Part shown: in pieces, positions 25,479-34,291 of the stretch
Layout: each line of letters begins with the position of its first letter
Position numbering within the stretch: the first letter of the stretch is position 1
Assembly: GCA_027080725.1 (NCBI GenBank)
Contig: JALWRC010000073.1
Coordinates: 62,001-126,000 of the forward strand
Reading direction: 5' to 3'
DNA length: 64,000 nt
DNA from: Saprospiraceae bacterium
GTDB taxonomy: Bacteria > Bacteroidota > Bacteroidia > Chitinophagales > Saprospiraceae
The notes under the pieces: model-generated
The model's database searches: none
The model's input: the letters and a program-made list of their open reading frames with translations, nothing else
What the model was told of the DNA's origin: nothing
Translations under genes and position numbers: made by a program

Positions 25479-27476
25479 CTAACGGACAATCCGTACGGCA
25501 CCTTCTCTTCCTTGGAGGCCAAGGCCCTCTGACTCTGATCGAACAATACGTCCGGAATCAATATGACGAATCTCCATATATTTAGCAATCGCACGTATGC
25601 GTTTATTTGCCAGCCGGACATTGTACCGGGGATACCTATATTCGTTGGCCGATGCACTTACCACAACCCTCACATCAGGGTGCTCTTTCAACATGCTCAC
25701 CACTCGATCAAGAATATGAATATGTACAGGGTCCAGCGCCCCGACCTTATTTCGAAATACAAAATGCACTTCCTCGCCTGCCGGCCCCTCATCACCTCCC
25801 ATAGATCCAAATTCCTGTGCATTGCCGGTGGGCTCTACTTCCCGGGTGTTGGACGAAGGGGAACCCACCTGATGCGATAGTACCATTTCATGCGAAGTCT
25901 CTCCCTGTCGCGCAGGCACCTCCACCCTCTTCTTCACCGTGTCATAGACCACAACCTTCTTTACCAAGGTATCGACGATGATGATTTGCTTATGTATGGT
26001 ATCCATTCGAACCATCGGTTGCGTTTGAATTTTGCTATCAGATGGTGTGGGAAGTACAGGTTTGACCTCAGATTTCTTCACTTTGGCATCCTGTTCTTGT
26101 GTTGCTGCAGGCGCCCGGGTCTCAGCATGAGAGGGGTCTTCTTTTTCACTCATACTTGGTTGATTGACCTTACCATTGTGTAACATATGGTCGTGAGGCA
26201 ATTGGTCAGGTTTCTTTTCGTCACTTTCAGAGTTGGCCAGGGCCGTCTCCTGATCCGGCATTTCAGGACATCCGTGGTTAAATACCGAACCGGCCAAATG
26301 GGGACATTTATCTTTAGAATTGGGAACGCCATCCCCGTCACTATCGACTTCGGGGCATCCATGGTTAGAAGCAACCCCTGCCAACTCCGGACATCCATCC
26401 TCAGCGTCAGGGATTCCATCATTGTCTTTGTCCTTAACATGTGTTGACTGTTCATCTTTTGCTATTCCTGAAGAAACATCCTTTTTTGTTTGGTCGTGGA
26501 TATCTTCTGTAGTATTCTCGGTATTTGCTTCTCCTTGTTGATGAACTACGATAGCTTCTTGAGGACAACCATTGTTGGAGGGCGAACCTGCTTTTTCCGG
26601 ACAAAAATCGAGATGATCAGGCACGCCATCCCCATCGGTATCGGCGGCCTTCATCGCAAGTTCGCTATCATTTTCCTCGGTTTGCTTTTTATTTGTATCG
26701 GCCTCCAATGGCATAAGAGGGCAGCCTCCATTCGCTTGAATTCCGGCGACCTCAGGGCATTTATCCTCCGGATCAGGAATCAAATCCCCGTCCGTATCGG
26801 GACACCCGTCAAAGGCCGCCAACCCGGCTAGCTCCGGGCAGTGATCCTCCCCATCCGGCACTCCATCGGCATCTCTATCCATAGCAATTTTTACCGGCAC
26901 CGGAATGACTTTTCTGGGAATACCTGTACCAAGGATATACTTTAGCCCCACACCATAGGTAAAATGCCCGCGGTTGATACCTATATTCCGGGCATATGAG
27001 GTGTACACATCTGCGAATAAACGCTTGTACAATTTGACATTAACACCGATACCAAGCGGTATCTTAGGAAGCAGCCCTTCTCCGTTAGGATCATTGAGCA
27101 CATAATACCCTCCTACCCCGGCCCAAAGGTAAGGACTTACCCACCGGGCGTGATTCTGCACCTCGAGCTTTACCGCCAAGTCGCCATCAAAAAACCAATA
27201 TTTGGTTCCGGGGTCTTTCGACTTCCCAAAACCAAACTGTCCCACATGAACAGGGATATAGTAGGACAAAAAGGGCGTGATCTGCTTAGAATACCCCAGA
27301 CCAATAGCGTCGGGAAAGGAAAGTTCCGGATTCATGGGATTCCATTCCAAAAGCTCCCGTTTGAAATCGTAGGTAGACGCATGAAGCGAATATTCGACAT
27401 ACTGTGCTTGAGTTGTCCCAACAAACACCAGCGTCATGATCCATGCGCAAAGGACAGTAATCGGTTTTCTTTGCAT
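25479..27476 (-). CDS. OmpA-family protein with thrombospondin type 3 repeats
   Basis: A 665-residue outer-membrane protein. The signal ends near VFVGTTQAQ. Residues about 25-190 look like a small barrel (YSLHASTYDFKREL ... GVGLKYILGTG). About 205-410 hold five to six calcium-binding TSP3 repeats of DxDGVPDxxDxCPE type, separated by acidic linkers. A long low-complexity Glu/Lys/Ser stretch follows. The C-terminal about 95 residues form an OmpA-like peptidoglycan-binding domain (VHFVFRNKVG ... NVRLANKRIRAIAKYM). It probably links the outer membrane to the wall. Such proteins often accompany T9SS or gliding genes, but none is adjacent here. Confidence 0.85.
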   Translation of the reverse strand: MQRKPITVLCAWIMTLVFVGTTQAQYVEYSLHASTYDFKRELLEWNPMNPELSFPDAIGLGYSKQITPFLSYYIPVHVGQFGFGKSKDPGTKYWFFDGDLAVKLEVQNHARWVSPYLWAGVGGYYVLNDPNGEGLLPKIPLGIGVNVKLYKRLFADVYTSYARNIGINRGHFTYGVGLKYILGTGIPRKVIPVPVKIAMDRDADGVPDGEDHCPELAGLAAFDGCPDTDGDLIPDPEDKCPEVAGIQANGGCPLMPLEADTNKKQTEENDSELAMKAADTDGDGVPDHLDFCPEKAGSPSNNGCPQEAIVVHQQGEANTENTTEDIHDQTKKDVSSGIAKDEQSTHVKDKDNDGIPDAEDGCPELAGVASNHGCPEVDSDGDGVPNSKDKCPHLAGSVFNHGCPEMPDQETALANSESDEKKPDQLPHDHMLHNGKVNQPSMSEKEDPSHAETRAPAATQEQDAKVKKSEVKPVLPTPSDSKIQTQPMVRMDTIHKQIIIVDTLVKKVVVYDTVKKRVEVPARQGETSHEMVLSHQVGSPSSNTREVEPTGNAQEFGSMGGDEGPAGEEVHFVFRNKVGALDPVHIHILDRVVSMLKEHPDVRVVVSASANEYRYPRYNVRLANKRIRAIAKYMEIRHIDSGRIVRSESEGLGLQGREGAVRIVR

Positions 27477-27789
27477 AGCTCAAGGTTGAATGTAGGTGTA
27501 AAGATACGACCCAACACTTGGTAATACAACAATGTTGCCAATATTATACTTGTGATTCTCATCCTTCAACAATTCGTGACAAAGCGCCTCTTTTGAAATC
27601 ATTTAAGCCCCGATTCCACAGGCAGTATGTTGATCATTCAAAGCACCTTAGGATTGATAAACCTTTCACAAAAGAATATGCTATGGTGAAAACTTCAATT
27701 CTTTTGTCATTTCTCCTACTGTCCACCATTTCATACCTGAAAAAGATGGAGATGCCCCACCTCGATCCAACAATGGGTTGGAGCATATG
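27477..27789. other. 313-bp intergenic region between the OmpA-like gene and nosY
   Basis: Contains an exact copy of the 13-bp dispersed motif (27725-27737) and a near -7 box for the OmpA-like gene (TATCTTTA on the minus strand, about 27500). No gene recognised. Confidence 0.5.
27725..27737 (-). repeat. Dispersed motif, exact copy (ACCATTTCATACC on plus)
   Basis: Intergenic, about 250 bp upstream of the OmpA-like gene and just after nosY. Confidence 0.7.
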
Positions 27790-28572
27790 TCAGAAATCCT
27801 TCTTGCCTGACAATCGGAGGATGCGCCATACGGGGAGAACGACCCATAGCCCCAAGACCAGCATGGAGACCAGCATCCCTCTCGAGGTGCCGAAAAACTT
27901 TTGGAAGACGGCCCCGGTGTAGCCCAGCAAGGCGGAGATGTCGAGTTTTAGCAAGATGAGGACGCGCGACAGGTCGATGGGATTGAACATCATAGAGAAA
28001 AGGGCGAATTTGTCGAGCGGGTAATCCCGAAAGTTCATCATCAGGAGCAATATTACGCCGTCATACACCACGGCCATAAAGAGCCACAAGAGAATCGCAA
28101 AGCCGAAGCCCTTGATTTTGTCATTGAAACTGAGGGCGATATTATAGGCCAGGGCGACAAAGATGAAGGTCAAAAAACTCCCGGTAATTAGCAGCGAAGT
28201 GAAGTCCCAGATGGCGGAAGAACGCGTCACTCCGTATGCCACAAACGGGATGCCCAGGCCGATGACTAAACTCAGCGATAGAGACAGTGATACTCCGAGG
28301 TACTGCCCGATAAAAATGGTACTGCGCTTGAGCGGTTGGGCGAGCAAAAGCTCGGTAAATTCCCTTGAGCTGTAGTAATACATCACCCCGAATATCGTCC
28401 CGATCAATGGGGTCAGCACGATAATCACATTGAGTAGGGTGATGACCGCTTTGCTGATGTCGTTGTTGAGAAAGAAGAGGACGAATCCCAACAAGAGATA
28501 AAAGGCAAAGTAGATGTAAGACCACCGGCTTCGCATCAAATCATAAAAACTGTACTTGAGTATCTTTAACAT
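27790..28572 (-). CDS. nosY: NosY-type ABC permease of the nitrous oxide reductase cluster
   Basis: A 260-residue integral membrane protein with six hydrophobic helices, e.g. YIYFAFYLLLGFVLFFLN and VITLLNVIIVLTPLIGTIFG, and the motif YYYSSREFTELLLAQPLKRS shared by NosY and ABC-2 permeases. With NosF it forms an ABC complex that works with periplasmic NosD in building the copper centres of N2O reductase. Its start is 3 bp after the nosF stop, so the two are translationally close. It is the last gene of the cluster. Confidence 0.9.
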   Translation of the reverse strand: MLKILKYSFYDLMRSRWSYIYFAFYLLLGFVLFFLNNDISKAVITLLNVIIVLTPLIGTIFGVMYYYSSREFTELLLAQPLKRSTIFIGQYLGVSLSLSLSLVIGLGIPFVAYGVTRSSAIWDFTSLLITGSFLTFIFVALAYNIALSFNDKIKGFGFAILLWLFMAVVYDGVILLLMMNFRDYPLDKFALFSMMFNPIDLSRVLILLKLDISALLGYTGAVFQKFFGTSRGMLVSMLVLGLWVVLPVWRILRLSGKKDF

Positions 28573-28575
28573 AAT

Positions 28576-29286
28576 CTATGCTTCGTATTCTTTCTTTAAT
28601 ATCTCGGCGATGGCCCGTTCCAGATTGCTCTGACCCGTTTGTTCTTCCAAGGCTTTGACCGTTCCGTTAAAATAGATATTGCCGTCGAGCAGAAAAACGA
28701 CCCGGTCGGCGATCTCTTCCACCAGGTTCATGATATGGGTGGTAATGAGGAGGGTTTTGCCCCGCTCTTTCTCCTGTTGGATGAGCTGCTTGAGATAAAT
28801 CAGGGCGACAGGATCCAAGCCTGTCGTAGGCTCATCCAGTATAATCAAGGGACTGTCAAACATGAAGGTAAGGACGATGTTGACCTTCTGTCGCGTACCT
28901 CCGGACAAGTTGCCCAAGCGCTTATCGAGAAAAGGAGTGAGCCCAAACATTTGGATTAACGGCTGGTCCAGCCGGGTCTCTTGTCGCAAGTTTTTGATCA
29001 TATTGATGAGTTCGATGACCCTGAGATTTTGCGGAAAATTGGCGATTTGTGGCATATAGGATATCTTGTTGCGGTAATCCCATTGGCCCAAAACGTGATG
29101 GCCATCGATCGAGATGTCTCCCTTTTGGGGGATGACCATGCCGAGTATGCTTTTAATCAACGTGGTCTTGCCCGAGCCATTGGGACCCAAGATAGCAAAG
29201 ATACCCGGCTCATCAATGGTCAGGTCTAGCCCTTGAAGGACTTTTACCGATCCAAATCTCTTATATAAATCCTTTATTATTACCAT
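28576..29286 (-). CDS. nosF: NosF-type ABC ATPase
   Basis: A 236-residue ATP-binding subunit. Walker A GPNGSGKTTL, signature LSGGTRQKVNI, Walker B LIILDEPTTGLDP and the H-loop region TTHIMNLVEEIADRV are all intact. It energises the NosY permease with NosD for maturation of the CuZ site. Its start overlaps the end of nosD: the nosD stop codon lies inside ATGGTAATAAT. Confidence 0.95.
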   Translation of the reverse strand: MVIIKDLYKRFGSVKVLQGLDLTIDEPGIFAILGPNGSGKTTLIKSILGMVIPQKGDISIDGHHVLGQWDYRNKISYMPQIANFPQNLRVIELINMIKNLRQETRLDQPLIQMFGLTPFLDKRLGNLSGGTRQKVNIVLTFMFDSPLIILDEPTTGLDPVALIYLKQLIQQEKERGKTLLITTHIMNLVEEIADRVVFLLDGNIYFNGTVKALEEQTGQSNLERAIAEILKKEYEA

Positions 29287-30530
29287 TTCATTTTTTTCAT
29301 TCGTGGATGTTCGTCCTTCAGAGCATCCGGGGTAAAAATCGGGGAAACCTTTTCCGAAAAGTTGATGATATCTACAAACAAACTCCTCAGTAGGACGATG
29401 GTCTCCGGGGTTTTATTGACGACATAGGAGAAGAGCTTGACCGGGCGATACGGCACATCCCCGTAATCATCCTTATCCAAATCGTATCCGGTGTACTCCC
29501 CCCAAAAGTTCTTATCGAATATATTGGAATTGAGCGAGCCCTTGTAGGCGATTTCGAAGGCATTGCCTATAAAGTTGTTGCGGAGGAACTTATTGCTATA
29601 ACATGCGCCGAGAAACTTAACCGCCCAACCGTTATTGATAAAGTCATTTTCCTCTACGTTGATCCGGGTGGAGCCGTCGGCATTGATTCCGATGGTATTC
29701 CCCTCGAAGGTATTGTGCTTGATTTCTGCATCGTAGATCTCCTTAAGGAGCAACCCATAGCTGGCCGTCCCCCAATTCAACCGAAAGGTATTGTACCGCA
29801 TAAAGATATACTTGGAGAACATCACCGCGACGCCCGCTCCATTGTGTTCGAATAGATTATGGCTGTACTCATCGTTATTGGAGAACATAAAATGGAGACC
29901 ATAACGTATGTTCTCCCTGCTGACATTGCCGGACACTTTGCTGTGCTTGACAAATTCAAAGTAAATACCATCCCGCATATGGTCCACCTTATTGTCCGTC
30001 ACCTCGATATTGGAGCAATGCCACATATGAATCCCATTGCCCGAGTCAAATTCATTGATGGCATTGCCGTGGATGACATTGTTGCGGATGATTCCGCGTT
30101 TTGATTTTTGGATATGAAATGCAAAGAACGGATTGTTGAAGGTGTTGTTTTCAAACAAAAATTCTTTGACTCGAAGGGTCTTTATACCCGCGAGGTCTTT
30201 GGTATGACTTCGACCGATATTGTTGAGGGTCAATCCGGAGATGGTCACACTATCCGCCGCCACTAAAAATATCCCTTCCTTGTTTTCCGCATCAATCACC
30301 GCGCCTTTTTCCCCCAGGATGACCACGGGTTTACTTATAGGGATGTCGTTTTCCCGGTAAATGCCCTTTAGGATAAAGACGGTATCGTGTGCTCCGGCCG
30401 CAGCAATTGCCGCTTTGACGCTTGTATATTGGCACTGTGCACAAACCCTTATGCGGTTGGCATAACCATGTCCCCTGCAACAGAGCAAGACGATCAACAA
30501 CAAAATAATGCGAATCGAGATTCTATACAT
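29280..30530 (-). CDS. nosD: NosD-type periplasmic copper-site maturation protein
   Basis: A 416-residue exported protein (signal MYRISIRIILLLIVLLCC...GYA). The body is a right-handed parallel beta-helix of CASH type with many N-N-x-F/I repeats (FLFENNTFNN, GIIRNNVIHGN, AEIKHNTFEGNTIG, VEENDFINNGWAVKF). It ends at NFWGEYTGYDLDKDDYGDVPYRP, the characteristic NosD C-terminal motif. NosD delivers or inserts copper-sulfur components into NosZ in the periplasm. It overlaps nosF. Confidence 0.95.
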   Translation of the reverse strand: MYRISIRIILLLIVLLCCRGHGYANRIRVCAQCQYTSVKAAIAAAGAHDTVFILKGIYRENDIPISKPVVILGEKGAVIDAENKEGIFLVAADSVTISGLTLNNIGRSHTKDLAGIKTLRVKEFLFENNTFNNPFFAFHIQKSKRGIIRNNVIHGNAINEFDSGNGIHMWHCSNIEVTDNKVDHMRDGIYFEFVKHSKVSGNVSRENIRYGLHFMFSNNDEYSHNLFEHNGAGVAVMFSKYIFMRYNTFRLNWGTASYGLLLKEIYDAEIKHNTFEGNTIGINADGSTRINVEENDFINNGWAVKFLGACYSNKFLRNNFIGNAFEIAYKGSLNSNIFDKNFWGEYTGYDLDKDDYGDVPYRPVKLFSYVVNKTPETIVLLRSLFVDIINFSEKVSPIFTPDALKDEHPRMKKMKW

Positions 30531-30614
30531 CCTGTGGGTTATAATACAGTTAAAATGGATTGATTTCTTTTCTACCGGGTCACATTCCTATGATTATTCT
30601 ATGGGTTGTTTTTT

Positions 30615-30623
30615 GGTATGAAA
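30615..30623 (+). repeat. Partial dispersed motif GGTATGAAA
   Basis: Upstream of nosD, preceded by a T-run as in several full copies. Only the first nine bases match. Confidence 0.25.
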
Positions 30624-30680
30624 AGAGAATCACCATGCATAAATAATACAATTTTCTTAATGAAATAATGTTTTCTTCAC

Positions 30681-30700
30681 TTGAAATGGTACCATTTTAT
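30681..30700. repeat. Head-to-head pair of dispersed-motif halves upstream of nosD
   Basis: TTGAAATGGT is followed directly by ACCATTTTAT, making a near-perfect palindrome centred on a KpnI-like GGTACC. It lies about 150 bp upstream of nosD. A third partial copy, CACCATTTCA, is at about 30734. Confidence 0.5.
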
Positions 30701-30776
30701 GAAGCAATGTAACAAAACCTGTAGGAACCATCACCACCATTTCAAAAGAGCAACAGCATGGGAGCACCAAAGACAC

Positions 30777-31211
30777 CTAATGTATGCGCTTTTTCATCTC
30801 ATCCCAGGAAAACAGGTTTCCCCCTTTTTCTTTTTGGGTGGATTCCGCTTTCTCTTTAGTGGCGAAAGCGGAGAGGTTGGCGCCCATGGGACTCGGTATG
30901 TTTTCGCAGACGAGATAGGTCGCTTTGTCGGCGGCAATCATTTCCCCCGGGTTGCTGTAATCCGCGACCAGGGTGATTGCGATATCTTCTTCTTTCCAAT
31001 TCTTTCTATCCCTCAGCAGGCATTCGATAGCATCGTATTTGTAGGCTTTTCCCTTGGTCGTCACCATTTCGGCAGCGTGCTGGCGATCGACGATATTCAT
31101 TTCGCAGAAGTGACACGCGTCCTGTCCGTAATGGATAGGGACGGGTTCGACACTACAAGACACCGCGAAGAGGCCAACTATGAGAAGAGCAAAAAACGGT
31201 AGGATTTTCAT
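30777..31211 (-). CDS. nosL: NosL-type copper chaperone lipoprotein
   Basis: A 144-residue lipoprotein: MKILPFFALLIVGLFAVSC ends in a lipobox (C19). The copper-binding motif DACHFCEMNI carries the CxxC-M pattern of NosL, followed by AAEMVTTKGKAYKYDAIECLL and MIAADKATYLV. NosL delivers Cu(I) to apo-NosZ. The start at 31211 was chosen over an upstream in-frame ATG because it opens the signal peptide. The last residues, NLFSWDEMKKRI, are typical of the family. Confidence 0.92.
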   Translation of the reverse strand: MKILPFFALLIVGLFAVSCSVEPVPIHYGQDACHFCEMNIVDRQHAAEMVTTKGKAYKYDAIECLLRDRKNWKEEDIAITLVADYSNPGEMIAADKATYLVCENIPSPMGANLSAFATKEKAESTQKEKGGNLFSWDEMKKRIH

Positions 31212-31263
31212 TATAAAAGATTTTACACCATCAATGATTATAACTTTCGGTTCAGGTTGTTTT

Positions 31264-31278
31264 GAAACAAATTGTTTC
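31264..31278. promoter_or_regulatory. Palindrome GAAACAAATTGTTTC at the nosL promoter
   Basis: Seven-base arms around one base, just downstream of the nosL -7 box at the expected transcription start. The position suits an operator; no known regulator is assigned. Confidence 0.4.
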
Positions 31279-31284
31279 GAATAA

Positions 31285-31292
31285 CAAAGGTA
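31285..31292 (-). promoter_or_regulatory. -7 box of nosL
   Basis: TACCTTTG on the minus strand, 73 bp upstream of the nosL ATG. A TTTG (CAAA on plus, 31317-31320) lies 24 bp further up, slightly beyond ideal -33 spacing. Confidence 0.5.
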
Positions 31293-31351
31293 GTCAATGC
31301 TACGTATCCCCCACCTCAAAACGAAAATAAAATGAAAAGCATTAATGCCAC

Positions 31352-31389
31352 AAAAAACGGATAAAGCGGAAAATGGCCCACTTTATCCG
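31352..31389 (-). terminator. Intrinsic terminator inside the nos cluster
   Basis: CGGATAAAG / CTTTATCCG stem with a 14-base loop; on the minus strand TTTTTT follows. It separates the cytochrome-fasciclin-nosZ-membrane protein unit from nosL-nosDFY. Confidence 0.8.
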
Positions 31390-31414
31390 ATCGTCTTCTT
31401 CAACTAAGGTTTGA

Positions 31415-31999
31415 TTATTTACTTTCTTTCCGTCCCAGCAAATAGGCCACGAAGGTCAAACCCATACCGGCGAACATAAGGTAAGCTCCGATCATAGGTA
31501 AGGAGGTCGCCCTAAAGTTGAGTATCTTTTTGCTCCCGAGCAAAGGCGGTTGATACGCCATCGGGGTACCGTCGGGGTTGAGGAATTTTATCGCCGCTTT
31601 GGGGCTCAAGCTATGGCCATAATCGTATTCCCACGCGTAGAAGTCGTACATCCCGGCGATCCCCAATAACGCCATCAATACAAACCACGCGAGGAAAAGC
31701 TTGTGATTGCCCAAGAACCCAAGTATAATTCCTAAAACGGCCATTCCTCCGACTACCCAGGGGAAGATATCAAACTCAGCCATGTGCTCCGGAATCTTTT
31801 TCATCCCCACATAGTGATTCATGAGGTTAATATTCTTGATATCATTTGGATTGTGATCGGCAATCTTGGTTATATAAATATCCATACCGATAGGTATCGG
31901 ATATTGGGGGGCTTCCAGTGTGATATTCCACAAGGGGAGAAAGAAAAGGCTCAGCAACATGGCAGAGCCGAGAATCATCAAAATACTTGACTTTTTCAT
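31415..31999 (-). CDS. Four-helix membrane protein of Bacteroidota-type nos clusters, unknown function
   Basis: A 194-residue inner-membrane protein with four hydrophobic helices (about 6-24, 78-96, 102-120, 168-188) and a conserved-looking loop IKNINLMNHYVGMKKI after the first helix. It follows nosZ by 127 bp and precedes a terminator. Its position between nosZ and nosL points to a role in NosZ maturation, electron supply or copper handling, but no motif proves it. The HYVGM segment, with His and Met, could bind metal (inference). The start at 31999 opens the first membrane helix. Confidence 0.7.
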   Translation of the reverse strand: MKKSSILMILGSAMLLSLFFLPLWNITLEAPQYPIPIGMDIYITKIADHNPNDIKNINLMNHYVGMKKIPEHMAEFDIFPWVVGGMAVLGIILGFLGNHKLFLAWFVLMALLGIAGMYDFYAWEYDYGHSLSPKAAIKFLNPDGTPMAYQPPLLGSKKILNFRATSLPMIGAYLMFAGMGLTFVAYLLGRKESK

Positions 32000-32126
32000 T
32001 TTTGATATTTTTAGAAAGAGTTCTTTGGGTCTAAAATTTGAAATGGACAAGCTGTTAAAAAAACACAACTTGCCCATTTCAATATTCAAAGTAAGTAAAT
32101 CATTATCACTTACCGCTTGTCAATCA

Positions 32127-34115
32127 TTAATTATGCCATTCGCCATCCAGTCCCCATTTCAAAGGAGTACTTGATCCGGCAGGTGATACGCGAACATATC
32201 CTTGCATCTCCTGGTGAAGGGCAGAACAGAAGTCCGTACAGTAGAAAGGCCAAACTCCGACTTCCTTAGGCTCCCAAACAAAGGTCTCTGTCTGTCCGGG
32301 CATAATCAGCAACTCTGAGGTATTGGCTCCGATCATGCTGATTCCGTGAGGCACATCGTAGTCCTGCTCCAGGTTAGTCACATGGAAGAATACTTTATCT
32401 CCAACTTTTACTCCTTCGATATTATCCGGAGCGAAGTGTGAACGGATCATGGTCATGTAAATATGTACATTCTTACCTTCGCGTACGACCTTCGCTTCTT
32501 TTTCTGATTTAGTAGCATACTTGTGCTGGTTATCTTCCAACTTATAAATCTTTTGAGATTTATCTTCAAGAAGTGAAGCCGGACAACCGGCAGCGTAGTG
32601 CGGTTCTCCCACTGTCGGGAAATCGAGCAACATTTCCATCTTTTCTCCCGTGATGTCATACAATTGTGCGGACTGACACACTTCCGGTCCGGTAGGCAGA
32701 TAACGGTCTTTGGTAATCTTATTCATAGCGACAAGATACTTACCGTATGGTTTTCTGGAGTTTCCTCCCGGGATCATCAAGTGACCGACAGAGTAGTAGG
32801 TCGGTTTTCTATCGATTACTTCCCAGGTACCCAACTTCCATTTCACTACTTCGGAAGAAATGAAGAAGGTGGTATAAGCATTGCCTTTTCCGTCAAACTC
32901 GGTATGGAGTGGGCCCAAACCGGGTTGTACTACTGTTCCCGCATTGACTGCTTCAAACTTTAGAATAGGTATGCCATAGGCCTCTCCGTCAAATGCTTTG
33001 TCTTCGATGGCCTTTAGCATTTTTGTAAAGGAATGCACGGTCAATGCTGCGGCCAATTTACCACTACCGACAATATACTCACCGGTTGGATCGACATCAC
33101 AACCATGAGGAGATTTAGGTGTAGGCAGGAAGTAAACCAAACCCGGGAGTTTGGATGCATCCAAGGTCATCACTTGGTTTTCCATGGTCGAAGTCGCTTT
33201 CATGGTTGCTTCGTCATACACATTATGTGCATACTTGGCAGGCATCATCTTGCCCTTGCCTTGTTTGATAAATTCTTCAGCTTTCTTCCAGTTGATTGCG
33301 GCGATAAAGTCCTTATCATTTTGTGAAGCATTGACCTCCAAGAGTGAATTAGCCTCCTCCGTATTATACGTAGAGAAGAACATCCATCCGTGCGATTTTC
33401 CGCGGCCCGGGTGCGTGAGGTCATAGTCAAAACCGGGCATTAAGACCTGAAACGCAATATTCATGTGTCCTGTCTTAGGGTCGACCTTAACAAAAGATAA
33501 GGCTGCTTTAAAATTACCTTTATAATCCTCAATAGACATATCCCTCTGTGGGATGGGCACACCAAAGCGAGTACCTGCCACCACATACTCCGTATTCTCA
33601 GTCACAAATGCGGAACTGTGGTTACCGGCACTATTCGGAATCTCTATGATTTCCTCGGTTTCAAAGGACTTCAAACTCACACGTGCAATGCGAGGAGTGT
33701 TATTGGCATTGATAAACACCCATCTACCGTCTAACTCTCCATTCGTTTGAGAAATGTCCGGGTGGTGGGAATCATCCCAAGGTACAAAACCATGGGAAGT
33801 CTGCAGCATAGGTTTTGTCTCCTCGTTGTAGCCGTAAGCTTTCTCCCCATCTTGGGAGAATACAGGAATCACCTTAAACAAACGACCGGATGGCAATCCA
33901 TATACCGCCAACTGACCACTAAATCCACCGGATATGAAACCGTAGAATTCATCGTGTTGTCCGGGTGCGACAAATACTCTTTCCGCCGTACTCTTACCCA
34001 ATGCACTGCCGGAGTTATCCGCTTTCTTTTCTCCCATATTTCCGCCGCAACTTGACAAAGACCAAGTCAAAGCAAAAACAATAAGTATAGAGAATGATTT
34101 TAATATAAATTTCAT
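32127..34115 (-). CDS. nosZ: Nitrous oxide reductase, clade II type, with lipoprotein-like signal
   Basis: A 662-residue enzyme reducing N2O to N2. It has a Sec-type signal ending in a lipobox-like LSSCGG (Cys about 23), not a Tat twin-arginine signal, which places it with clade II (atypical) NosZ. The N-terminal seven-bladed propeller (about 60-540) has DSHHPDISQTNGELDGRWVF, AKYAHNVYDE, SPHGCDVDPTGEYIV and GLGPLHTEFDGKGNAY, supplying CuZ histidines. The C-terminal cupredoxin domain has SHFAPDNIEG and the CuA motif FYCTDFCSALHQEM. All key segments look intact. Confidence 0.97.
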   Translation of the reverse strand: MKFILKSFSILIVFALTWSLSSCGGNMGEKKADNSGSALGKSTAERVFVAPGQHDEFYGFISGGFSGQLAVYGLPSGRLFKVIPVFSQDGEKAYGYNEETKPMLQTSHGFVPWDDSHHPDISQTNGELDGRWVFINANNTPRIARVSLKSFETEEIIEIPNSAGNHSSAFVTENTEYVVAGTRFGVPIPQRDMSIEDYKGNFKAALSFVKVDPKTGHMNIAFQVLMPGFDYDLTHPGRGKSHGWMFFSTYNTEEANSLLEVNASQNDKDFIAAINWKKAEEFIKQGKGKMMPAKYAHNVYDEATMKATSTMENQVMTLDASKLPGLVYFLPTPKSPHGCDVDPTGEYIVGSGKLAAALTVHSFTKMLKAIEDKAFDGEAYGIPILKFEAVNAGTVVQPGLGPLHTEFDGKGNAYTTFFISSEVVKWKLGTWEVIDRKPTYYSVGHLMIPGGNSRKPYGKYLVAMNKITKDRYLPTGPEVCQSAQLYDITGEKMEMLLDFPTVGEPHYAAGCPASLLEDKSQKIYKLEDNQHKYATKSEKEAKVVREGKNVHIYMTMIRSHFAPDNIEGVKVGDKVFFHVTNLEQDYDVPHGISMIGANTSELLIMPGQTETFVWEPKEVGVWPFYCTDFCSALHQEMQGYVRVSPAGSSTPLKWGLDGEWHN

Positions 34116-34291
34116 AATTCTTCGTTTTATTAATTAATTATAATTGATTGTTGAGAGCACCGAAAAACTCTTTCCCCTCAAATTCTAAGCAGAAGCAGAT
34201 TTGATTCTTGACTCACGCACTATTCGGTGACAAAGCGAGAATCAGCATCTACTTTGAGTCCGGGATAAAAGAGGTTTTCAAAGAAAACTCA

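Noticed and set aside
25274-25585. Plus-strand frames upstream of nrdB (103 and 63 codons)
   Set aside because: No recognisable domain, no promoter in the right direction, and overlap with the end of the OmpA-like gene.
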